Source: Suillus spraguei (Eukaryota > Basidiomycota > Agaricomycetes > Boletales > Suillaceae). From it: a stretch of 12,573 nucleotides of DNA. Below, piece after piece: positions 1 through 6,259 of the stretch. Position numbers and translations under genes: made by a program. The notes under the pieces were generated by a model that saw nothing but the letters and a program-made list of their open reading frames with translations, made no database searches and had not been told where the DNA came from. The DNA is taken from the NCBI GenBank assembly GCA_016800925.1, contig JABCPU010001200.1, positions 1 through 12,573 of the forward strand, read 5' to 3'. Positions within the stretch are counted from its first letter, which is position 1. Every line of letters starts with the position of its first letter.

Positions 1-24
1 GAACTCCAAGATACGGCCAGTCCA

Positions 25-90
25 GGTCCAGGTCCAGGTCCAGGTCCAGGTCCAGGGGGGTCCAAAGGGTCCAAAGGGTCCAAAAACACG
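25..90. repeat. GGTCCA minisatellite, copy 1
   Basis: Five GGTCCA hexamers (25-54), a G6 run, then three units of about 9 bp ending GGGTCCAAA. Unit number differs between copies. Confidence 0.85.
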
Positions 91-241
91 TCAAAAAGCG
101 AAAATGCCTGATATCTGATTACATAATCATTAATTTTTATCATAGTTTCAATATATACACTATATAGGCTTACAGTAATCAAGAACAGTGAAAGATATAT
201 CTACCAAAATAAAGCAGAAAAACAAACAGAGATTGAGTATG

Positions 242-264
242 TTGAGAAAGTATTACTTTCTCAA
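242..264. repeat. Subterminal inverted repeat, copy 1
   Basis: TTGAGAAAG, five-base TATTA loop, CTTTCTCAA: a perfect 9-bp stem about 65 bp inside the proposed 5' end. Confidence 0.75.
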
Positions 265-328
265 GATGTGGCAGGGGGAGCAGTGGTGGGGGAAAAGAGG
301 AAACGAAGATTGGAGCTCAAGGGTATAT

Positions 329-356
329 CTAGGGAACTACAGCGCACCAGCTGCGC
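329..356 (-). other. Candidate Helitron 3' terminus (hairpin + CTAG), copy 1
   Basis: On the minus strand GCGCAGCTGGTGCGC (5-bp stem), then nine bases, then CTAG (332-329). A GC-rich hairpin shortly before CTRR is the known Helitron 3' signature. The next base is A rather than the usual T, and the stem is short, so this is tentative. Confidence 0.4.
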
Positions 357-560
357 AGTCATGTGACCAAATCATGCAATCACACAATGGGACAACAGTG
401 AGTCGGCACTTGAAAAAAAACCACGCGAGAAATTTCCAAAAAGGTGTTAAGCGAAATAACCGAGCTAAGCGTAGCAAGTGCTCCTAAGCGAAAGCCATGT
501 GAGCTAGCGAGGACTTTCCCACCTTTCTCCCATACTTTATAGACGAGTCCACCACCCGTT
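333..560. repeat. Unit segment with ATCACGC and AAGCG microrepeats, copy 1
   Basis: Contains the decayed microrepeat region ATCATGCAATCACACAATGGG, then three AAGCG-type motifs within about 35 bp. Short frames here shift between copies and are not genes. Shared with 2207-2420, 3768-4000 and 10935-11175. Confidence 0.8.
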
Positions 561-577
561 GTGCCTTTGGCACAGGA

Positions 578-608
578 AGCAAAAGGAGTGCTTCGCACTC
601 CTTTTGCT
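578..608. repeat. Long hairpin 1, unit at 329
   Basis: Perfect inverted repeat AGCAAAAGGAGTGC, loop TTC, GCACTCCTTTTGCT. A small GTGCC/GGCAC hairpin precedes it at 561-573 (loop TTT here, TTC in other copies). Confidence 0.9.
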
Positions 609-615
609 CCCTGGC

Positions 616-712
616 TAAGGCTTCATCCTAATAATTCTGTTTGCCTTCCTGGCCTTGGCTTCATCCCAATAATTCTCTTTTGCCCACACTCTTTTTGGCT
701 TTCTGGCCTTGG
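616..712. repeat. One-armed remnants of hairpins 2 and 3
   Basis: Where the unit at 10931 has full hairpin 2, this unit reads TCTGTTTGCCTTCCTGG, lacking about 44 bases. Hairpin 3 is reduced to CACTCTTTTTGGCTTTCTGG. In both cases the right arm is kept and the left arm plus loop is lost. Confidence 0.75.
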
Positions 713-714
713 CT

Positions 715-970
715 TCATCCTAATAATTATCTTTAATAATGATAATAGGTCTTGAAATAAATTATAACTTTAACCAATATTTTGAGAGAAGTAAAAGTAC
801 CACATCACCATCTTTGTGAGTTTATTGCCCATCTCATCCTCATGTCATTGCATTTGATTTTGATTTTTTTAAATTATTTACTGCAAACCATTAACTTGAA
901 TAAATCTTTGTGTCAAGTTTTAATAGGGGGCAACAGTATTAAGTTGTCACACCACAAAATCATGCAAGTG
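715..970. repeat. AT-rich unit segment before the minisatellite, copy 1
   Basis: Nearly identical to 2516-2779 and 11372-11632. About 100 bp of it (TCTTGAAATAAATTATAACT and onward to ACCACATCACC) is a diverged match to the Helitron 3' UTR at about 4224-4320. No gene seen. Confidence 0.85.
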
Positions 971-1326
971 TCCCATCTCCCGTCTCCCATCTCCCGTCTC
1001 CCGTCTCCCGTCTCCCGTCTCCCGTCTCCCGTCTCCCGTCTCCCGTCTCCCATCTCCCATCTCCTGTCTCCCGTCTCCCATCTCCCATCTCCCATCTCCC
1101 ATCTCCCATCTCCCGTCTCCCGTCTCCCATCTCCCATCTCCCGTCTCCCATCTCCCATCTCCCGTCTCCCGTCTCCCATCTCCCATCTCCCGTCTCCCAT
1201 CTCCCATCTCCCATCTCCCATCTCCCATCTCCTGTCTCCCATCTCCCGTCTCCCGTCTCCCATCTCCCGTCTCCCATCTCCCATCTCCCATCTCCTGTCT
1301 CCCATCTCCCGTCTCCCATCTCCCAT
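971..1326. repeat. TCTCCCR heptamer minisatellite, about 355 bp
   Basis: About 50 tandem 7-bp units, nearly all TCTCCCG or TCTCCCA with a few TCTCCTG. One strand is pure pyrimidine in long stretches, apart from the R position. All six frames are open because the unit makes no stop codons, so the long ORFs here are not genes. Confidence 0.97.
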
Positions 1327-1473
1327 TTCTCCTCAAGTTGTTGCCAAACATAATCTATTAAAATGTAGTATTTAACACTCTAAATGGAATATAGACTCAG
1401 GGTTTCCACCCAGGTGGTGGGCCATCCTTGAGTTTCCTTGAATATTCATCATGCTGTTCTGGGGTTTTAGCAT
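1327..1473. other. Copy-specific interior sequence, unit at 329
   Basis: About 145 bp found in this unit only; it replaces the ATCATAGCAGCTTTTGAAA segment seen at 3416 and 12312. No gene, hairpin or motif recognised. Confidence 0.6.
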
Positions 1474-1745
1474 CCTGATGAGTTCCTTCTGTTTTTACCT
1501 ATTAGCCATCTTCTGCAATTGCACTCATTTTTGGCTTGCCCTCCTTTTTTGCTTTGCACTCCTTTGCACTCCTTTTTGGCTTCACTTTTGCCTTCACTCT
1601 CCCTTTTGGCTCCCTGGCCTCAGCTCCATCCTAATAATTTCATTTTCCCCCAGCTTCAGACAACCTGTGGCAAATGACAACCCATCATTTGTTTTTACCC
1701 CAGCTTCAGACAACCCGTGGCAAATTTCAACACGTGTGGCGCTGC
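1474..1745. repeat. Interior segment CCTGATGAGTTCC to CTTCAGACAACC, copy 1
   Basis: Shared with 3580-3767; the last unit enters it at 12548. Contains the degenerate hairpin arms and two copies of CCCAGCTTCAGACAACC-GTGGCAAAT about 50 bp apart (1649 and 1700); the unit at 2203 has one. Confidence 0.8.
1555..1640. repeat. Degenerate hairpin right arms, unit at 329
   Basis: GCACTCCTTTTTGGCTTCAC, then CTTTTGGCTCCCTGG and CATCCTAATAATTT resemble the right arm and spacer of the long hairpins, on the other side of the minisatellite. No matching left arm is present. Confidence 0.55.
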
Positions 1746-1920
1746 ACAGAGGTCCAGAAACAACCAGCGAACACCTGCAAGAACAGATGGCCAGGGAAGT
1801 AGGACTTGGTTACACGTTCGTCTTGAATCAACAGGAGTTCGCGAGTCCAGATGGAATACAGGGCCAGTAACAAACAACAATCACACTCACTATGCTTCAA
1901 ACTCCAAGATATGGCCAGTC
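1746..1920. repeat. 165 bp unit segment, copy left of unit 2
   Basis: CAGAGGTCCAGAAACAACC onward to ACTCCAAGATATGGCCAGTC. Matches 10475-10644. One-base differences in short runs (GTAGGACTT/GTAGACTT, CAACAGG/CACAGG, AGGGCC/AGGCC) argue against coding. Confidence 0.85.
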
Positions 1921-1962
1921 CAGGGTCCAGGTCCAGGTCCAGGGGGTCCAAAGGGTCCAAAA
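1921..1962. repeat. GGTCCA minisatellite, copy 2
   Basis: Shorter version: one GGGTCCA, two GGTCCA, a G5 run and two GGGTCCAAA-type units, in the same position relative to flanking sequence. Confidence 0.8.
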
Positions 1963-2115
1963 ACACGTCAAAAAGCGAAAATGCCTGATATCTGATTACA
2001 TAATCAATAATTTTTATCATAGTTTCAATATCTACACTACATAGGCTTACATGAATCAAGATTTATCTACCAAAATGAAGCAGACAATGTAAAAAACAAA
2101 CAGAGGTTGAGTATG

Positions 2116-2138
2116 TTGAGAAAGTATTACTTTCTCAA
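2116..2138. repeat. Subterminal inverted repeat, copy 2
   Basis: Same perfect 9-bp stem with TATTA loop as at 242-264. Confidence 0.75.
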
Positions 2139-2202
2139 GATGTGGCAGAGGGAGCAGTGGTGGGGGAAAAGAGGAAACGAAGATTGGAGCTTGAGGGTAT
2201 AT

Positions 2203-2230
2203 CTAGGGAACTACAGCGCACCAGCTGCGC
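2203..2230 (-). other. Candidate Helitron 3' terminus (hairpin + CTAG), copy 2
   Basis: CTAG at 2203-2206 and hairpin at 2216-2230, identical in spacing to copy 1. Confidence 0.4.
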
Positions 2231-2420
2231 AGTCACGTGACCAAATCACGCAATCACGCATCACGCAATCATACAATGGGACAACAGTGAGTCGGCACTC
2301 GAAAAAACCACGCGAGAAATTTCCATTCCGAGCTAAGCGTTCCTAAGCGAAAGCCATGTGAGCTAGCGAGCACATTCCCACCTTTCCCCCCTTACTTTAT
2401 AGACGAGTCCACCACCCGTT
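2207..2420. repeat. Unit segment with ATCACGC microrepeats, copy 2
   Basis: Longer ATCACGCA microrepeat than copy 1; lacks about 30 bp around the AAGCG cluster (TTCCATTCCGAGCTAAGCG). Confidence 0.8.
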
Positions 2421-2437
2421 GTGCCTTCGGCACAGGA

Positions 2438-2468
2438 AGCAAAAGGAGTGCTTCGCACTCCTTTTGCT
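2438..2468. repeat. Long hairpin 1, unit at 2203
   Basis: Same 14-bp perfect stem and TTC loop as at 578-608, preceded by TGTGCC-TTC-GGCACA. This unit keeps only this one long hairpin. Confidence 0.9.
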
Positions 2469-2515
2469 CCCTGACCAAGGCTTCATCCTAATAATTCTGT
2501 TTGCCTTCCTGGCCT

Positions 2516-2779
2516 TGGCTTCATCCTAATAATTATCTTCAATAATGATAATAGGTTTTGTAATAAACCATCACTTTGACCACTATTTTGACAGAAGTAA
2601 AAGTACCACATCACCATCTTTGTGCATTTATATTGCCCATCTCATCCTCATGTCATTGCATTTGATTTTGATTTTTTTTAATTATTTACTGCAAACTATT
2701 AACTTGAATAAATCTTTTGTGTCAAGTTTTAATAGGGGGCAACAGTATTAAGTTGTCACACGACAAAATCATGCAAGTG
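2516..2779. repeat. AT-rich unit segment before the minisatellite, copy 2
   Basis: Same segment as 715-970 with scattered substitutions. No gene seen. Confidence 0.85.
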
Positions 2780-3363
2780 TCCCATCTCCTGTCTCCCATC
2801 TCCTCTTACCAGTCTGCTGTCTCCCATCTCCCATCTTGTGTCTCCTGTCTCCCATCTCCCATCTCCCGTCTCCCATCTTGTGTCTCCCGTCTCCCGTCTT
2901 GTGTCTCCCGTCTCCCATCTTGTGTCTCCTGTCTCCCATCTTGTGTCTCCTGTCTCCCATCTTGTGTCTCCCGTCTCCCGTCTCCCGTCTCCCGTCTCCC
3001 GTCTCCCATCTCCCATCTCCCATCTCCCGTCTCCCGTCTCCTGTCTCCTGTCTCCGTCTCCCGTCTCCCGTCTCCCATCTCCCGTCTCCCATCTCCCGTC
3101 TCCCATCTCCCGTCTCCCATCTCCCGTCTCCCATCTCCCATCTCCTGTCTCCTGTCTCCCATCTCCCCCATCTCCCATCTCCCATCTCTCCCATCTCTCA
3201 TCTCTCCCGTCTCCCCATCTCCCCCATCTCCTGTCTCCCCATCTCCCCATCTCCTGTCTCCCCATCTCCCCATCTCCCCATCTCCCCATCTCCCCATCTC
3301 CCCATCTCCCCATCTCCCCATCTCCCCATCTCCCCATCTCCCCCATCTCTCCTGTCTCTCATC

Positions 3364-3396
<33 letters not shown>

Positions 3397-3415
3397 CATC
3401 TCCCATCTCCCGTCT
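2780..3415. repeat. TCTCCCR heptamer minisatellite, about 635 bp, with 8-bp sub-array
   Basis: The left half mixes TCTCCCR, TCTCCTG and TCTTGTG units; the centre is mostly TCTCCCR; about 3233-3342 changes to an 8-bp CATCTCCC period. Ends at CGTCTTGATC. No protein-coding potential despite open frames. Confidence 0.97.
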
Positions 3416-3579
3416 TGATCATAGCAGCTTTTGAAATCTATCAATTCCTGAGGGTAGGGGAGGACACTTCCAGCCTGCTGGCAACTTCCAACCTGGTATT
3501 GGTGCCTGATGGAGTAGCTTGTCATAGGTATCAACCTGTTCCTGACAACTTGACCATGGTGCCACCACTCCTTCCAGCC
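3416..3579. repeat. Interior segment shared with the last unit
   Basis: ATCATAGCAGCTTTTGAAA through TGATGGAGTAGCTTGTCATA matches 12312-12547. The latter has an extra AT-rich stretch of about 80 bp. No credible gene: the open frames are extensions of minisatellite frames. Confidence 0.75.
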
Positions 3580-3767
3580 CCTGATGAGTTCCTTCTGTTT
3601 TTACCTATCAGTCATCTTCTGCAATTGCACTCATTTTTGCTTGCCCTCCTTTTTTGCTTTGCACTCCTTTGCACTCCTTTTTAGCTTCACTTTTGGCTTC
3701 ACACTCCCTTTGGCTCCATCCTAATAATTTGCTTTTACCCCAGCTTCAGACAACCCATGGCAAATTC
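3580..3767. repeat. Interior segment CCTGATGAGTTCC to CTTCAGACAACC, copy 2
   Basis: Same as 1474-1745 but shorter, with only one CTTCAGACAACC repeat, ending at the truncation breakpoint. Confidence 0.8.
3655..3730. repeat. Degenerate hairpin right arms, unit at 2203
   Basis: Same layout as 1555-1640: repeated CACTCCTTT(TT) arms followed by GGCTCCATCCTAATAATTT, with no left arms. Confidence 0.55.
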
Positions 3768-4000
3768 CACCAGCTGCGCAGTCACGTGACCAAATCACGC
3801 AATCACGCATCACGTCACGCAATCATACAATGGGACAACAGTGAGTCGGAACTTGAAAAAAGCACGCGAGAAATTTCCAAAAAGGTGTTAAGCGAAATAA
3901 CCGAGCTAAGCGTAGCAAGCGCTCCTAAGCGAAAGCCATGTGAGCTAGCGAGGACTTTCCCACCTTTCTCCCATACTTTATAGACGAGTCCACCACCCGT
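3768..4000. repeat. Unit segment with ATCACGC microrepeats, left side of the coding Helitron
   Basis: Starts abruptly at CACCAGCTGCGCAG, inside the terminal hairpin, and then follows the other copies into the hairpin array. This shows that the Helitron's 3' side is the same sequence as that of the non-autonomous units. Confidence 0.8.
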
Positions 4001-4013
4001 TGTGCCTTCGGCA

Positions 4014-4219
4014 CAGGAAGCAAAAGGAGTGCTTCGCACTCCTTTTGCTTCCTGTCCAAGGCTTCATCCTAATAATTCACTTTGCCCAAGGCACAGGAAG
4101 GCAAAAAGAGTGCTTCGCACTCTTTTTGCCTTCCTGGCCTTGGCTTCATCCCAATAATTTTCTTTTGCCCAAGGCACAGAAAGCCAAAAAGAGTGCTTCG
4201 CACTCTTTTTGACTTTCTG
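4014..4219. repeat. Array of three long hairpins downstream of the helicase stop
   Basis: Hairpin 1 at 4014-4054 has a perfect 19-bp stem, CAGGAAGCAAAAGGAGTGC, loop TTC. Hairpin 2 at 4094-4136 has a perfect 20-bp stem, and CCAAGG/CCTTGG arms extend it with a small bulge. Hairpin 3 at 4177-4219 has a 20-bp stem with one C-A mismatch. Each is followed by a CTTGGCTTCATCCnAATAATT-like spacer. They lie 130-330 bp past the stop codon of the minus-strand gene, so they would be in its 3' region. Possible roles: replication termination or 3' end processing; not shown. Confidence 0.9.
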
Positions 4220-4223
4220 GCCT

Positions 4224-4346
4224 TGGCTTCATCCTGATAATCATAGTAAATCTTCAAACAAACATGTACATTTCACCACCATTTCAGCAAGACTAAAAGT
4301 ACACTATACATCACTTTACATAAAACTACATCAGTCAATTCTCAAT
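4224..4346 (-). other. Helitron 3' UTR, diverged relative of the AT-rich unit segment
   Basis: Aligns in order with the AT-rich segment (ATCCTGATAAT, AAATCTTCAAACAAA, ACTAAAAGTACACTATACAT versus ATCCTAATAAT, AGGTCTTGAAATAAA, AGTAAAAGTACCACATCAC) at roughly two-thirds identity by eye. The similarity fades near the stop codon. No AATAAA polyadenylation signal on the minus strand. Confidence 0.6.
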
Positions 4347-6259
4347 CTAATCTCCAAGTCCTCTCAGCACTTCTGTATATACCACATTGGTCGTCTTTGA
4401 CCCTTCTTCATGCTCTGGAAAGATAGCACACACTCTCTCTGGGTGAGTGCACCTGGACAATGCCACATACAACTGTCCATGACTGAACACAGGAGTTCTC
4501 AAATCCAGTCCAACCCACTTCACACTTTGACCTTGAGCCTTGTTGATTGTCATAGCAAATGCAAGACGGACAGGAAATTGTCGACGCTTTAGAGGGATTG
4601 GGTTGTCTTCAGCAGTGGCATCCAGAGTCATCCTGGGGATCAGCACTGTGTCCTGATTGTCTTGCTGGGCTTCATCAACTCCATCCTTGAGAATCCGACA
4701 TTTGAGCACATGTGTGGTCCAAGACAGGAGGATCATCCTGGTTCCATTGTAGAGGCCATTGGTGGGATCCAAGTTGCGCAACAGCATCAGAGGAACACCC
4801 ACTTTGAGTTCCAATTTGTGCAAAGGGAACCCTGATGGTGTCAGAGTGTGAAGGAACTCATGAGGGATATAGTCATAGTCCCTCTCAGCAACTGAGTCTG
4901 CACTGGTGAACACTGCTTTTTCTCCAGAGAATAATTCAAGAATGTTGGCATTGATTTCATCCACATCAGTGTTTTTTGCAGAGAGGATGGTACGTTCCAG
5001 GAAGAAGGAATCATTTACAGGAGGATGGTCAGGAAGCAGGATAGGAGAGTAGAGAGCATTGATGAGAGACTGGACACTATTGTTGGCACAGCGCATATGA
5101 ATTGGAAGGACCACTGTTCCATCAGCATGTGTGTTCTTTCCAGCTCCAATCTCCAGAAGCCACTTGGCAAATTCATCAGAGGCAGGGTCTTGACCAAGGC
5201 GCATGTTTGTCTTGAGATGGAAGATCTGAAGCCTTGGCCAGATGCGAGATCTGCAGAAGGTAGCACCCACTATCTGCTCCCTGGATCCATGAGCCACCAC
5301 TGGTAGAGTCTGTCTGAAGTCTCCTCCAAAGAGTATGGATAATCCTCCAAAATCAGCATCAACATTGAGAAGGTCGCGCAATGAGCGGTCAAGGCATTCT
5401 AGATTGTGACGGTGTAGCATTGGAATTTCATCGCAGATGATGAGGGAGGTGGCCTTCAGAAGCTCATGCACAACATCTCCTTTCTTGATGTTGCAGGAAC
5501 TGTCCTCATTGATGGGGATTGGGATCTTGAATCGCGAATGAGCTGTACGTCCACCTGGCAGGAGGAGAGAAGCAATTCCAGAGGAAGCCACACACAGGAC
5601 AATCTTGCCTTCAGCACGGAGTTTTGAGGCAATGAGCTTGCAGAGATATGTCTTGCCACATCCACCTGCACTGTGGACAAAGAATGCATGTCCAGGTGTC
5701 TGCTCATTTCTTTGCATGGCATCATTGACCACTGCATCAAAGACTGTCCTCTGCTCCTGATTGAGAGAAAGCACTCCTGGATCCACCATCTGCTGGAGCT
5801 CCTCCTGGTTATACTGGAGCTGCTCAGCAATGAGCTGATTTCCCTGCATGACCCCCCATCTTGCTGCCATTTGAGGTGTAGGCATCTGAGGAATCACTTG
5901 CAAAGACTTTCCATTTTTGCGAAGCTTTCCATCAATAAGATAGAGACCATAGTCATAGACCTCTTCATTTGTAGGGTTAGGAATGTTGAATGGGGCATGA
6001 GACAGGTGGTGACGCAGATCATCGCAGAGATTGTCCTTGAATTGGTTCCAAAGATCACTGGGGTCTGTAGGGTTGCAGTGGATGAGGATGATGGCAAAGA
6101 GATTGCGCATGCCATGTCCAGTGCTCATGTGAGAGGCATCCTGCAAGCATTGGATCCATTCATTGTCATCCTCAAGCAGACCTCTACGTCGACATGCCTC
6201 CTTGAAAGTGTCATATAAAACACCATCAACTGTTCGAAGGTTCTCATAGGAGGTGGCCC
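4347..6259 (-). CDS. Helitron PIF1-type helicase exon, intact to stop
   Basis: Begins after a 50-nt intron; splicing gives LLLTVVKG-ATSYENLRTVDG, a junction typical of the family. It encodes the linker after Rep and a complete PIF1-like superfamily 1 helicase that would unwind donor DNA during rolling-circle transposition. Visible motifs in order: Walker A GGCGKTYL (GKT codons 5658-5650), Walker B LIICDEIPMLHR (near 5445-5410), FGGDFRQTLPVV (near 5330-5293), LKTNMR, a late AFAMTINKAQGQSV block (near 4560-4525) and GQLYVALSRC (near 4480-4447), which together match helicase motifs I to VI. No stop or frameshift interrupts it. It ends in TAG at 4349-4347 after VLRGLGD, only about 100 bp from the hairpin array. 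No separate endonuclease domain follows, so it is a classic Helitron rather than a Helentron-type protein. Confidence 0.93.

Larger units (their letters stand above)
1..328 (-). mobile_element. 5'-side fragment of another Helitron-like unit
   Basis: Matches 1901-2202 and 10620-10930: GGTCCA minisatellite, TATA-like segment and the subterminal hairpin at 242-264, ending just before the CTAG at 329. Interpreted as the right (5') end of a copy that begins before the window. Confidence 0.5.
329..2202 (-). mobile_element. Non-autonomous Helitron-like unit, apparently full length
   Basis: Runs from a CTAG/hairpin (329-356) to the base before the next CTAG at 2203, about 1,874 bp. It has the same end segments as the coding Helitron but no gene; the interior is a TCTCCCR minisatellite and copy-specific sequence. 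Orientation is given by the shared 3'-side hairpin array and AT-rich segment on the left. It would need the replicase in trans. A plain 1.9 kb tandem satellite unit is the alternative; the unit border is a model. Confidence 0.5.
2203..3767 (-). mobile_element. Non-autonomous Helitron-like unit, 5' side missing
   Basis: Same organisation as the unit at 329-2202, starting at CTAG 2203-2206 with hairpin 2216-2230, one long hairpin, AT-rich segment, expanded minisatellite and the CTTCAGACAACC segment. It stops abruptly at 3767-3768, where it is joined to the middle of another unit's terminal hairpin. The 165 bp, GGTCCA and TATA segments expected on its right are absent. Confidence 0.5.

Noticed and set aside
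188..487. ORF beginning MKDISTKIKQ, also present at 10790 and partly at 2107
   Set aside because: It crosses the proposed unit border and both hairpins, and copies differ by frame-breaking indels in the ATCACGC microrepeat, so it is not conserved as protein.
971..1326. CRISPR array
   Set aside because: Repeat period is 7 bp with no unique spacers, in a eukaryotic transposon context.
971..1326. Telomeric repeat
   Set aside because: Interstitial, flanked by unit sequence, and unlike TTAGGG or known fungal telomere repeats; all arrays share the same internal position.
782..1375. Long ORFs on both strands through the first minisatellite (Ser-Pro-rich plus strand, Gly-Asp-Arg-rich minus strand)
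   Set aside because: A 7-bp unit without stop codons leaves all frames open and gives the same peptide in shifted frames. Starts fall in flanking sequence and there is no protein family match.
2717..3684. Long ORFs on both strands through the second minisatellite
   Set aside because: Same artefact as the first array; unit-length changes (7 to 8 bp) shift frames with no sign of constraint.
4014..4219. Rho-independent bacterial terminators
   Set aside because: The T runs are within the stem, not after it, and the gene has spliceosomal introns, so this is not bacterial.
4014..4219. Terminal inverted repeats of a MITE or fold-back transposon
   Set aside because: No target-site duplication is visible around individual hairpins. 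They occur at fixed positions in every unit, although lineage-specific gain cannot be fully excluded.
4069..4257. Minus-strand ORF across the hairpin array
   Set aside because: Inverted-repeat sequence makes symmetrical short frames; no conserved protein and it follows the helicase stop.
5673..6218. Plus-strand ORFs opposite the helicase and Rep exons (for example 5673-6218 and 6458-7177)
   Set aside because: Shadows of the minus-strand coding exons; they have no recognisable motifs.
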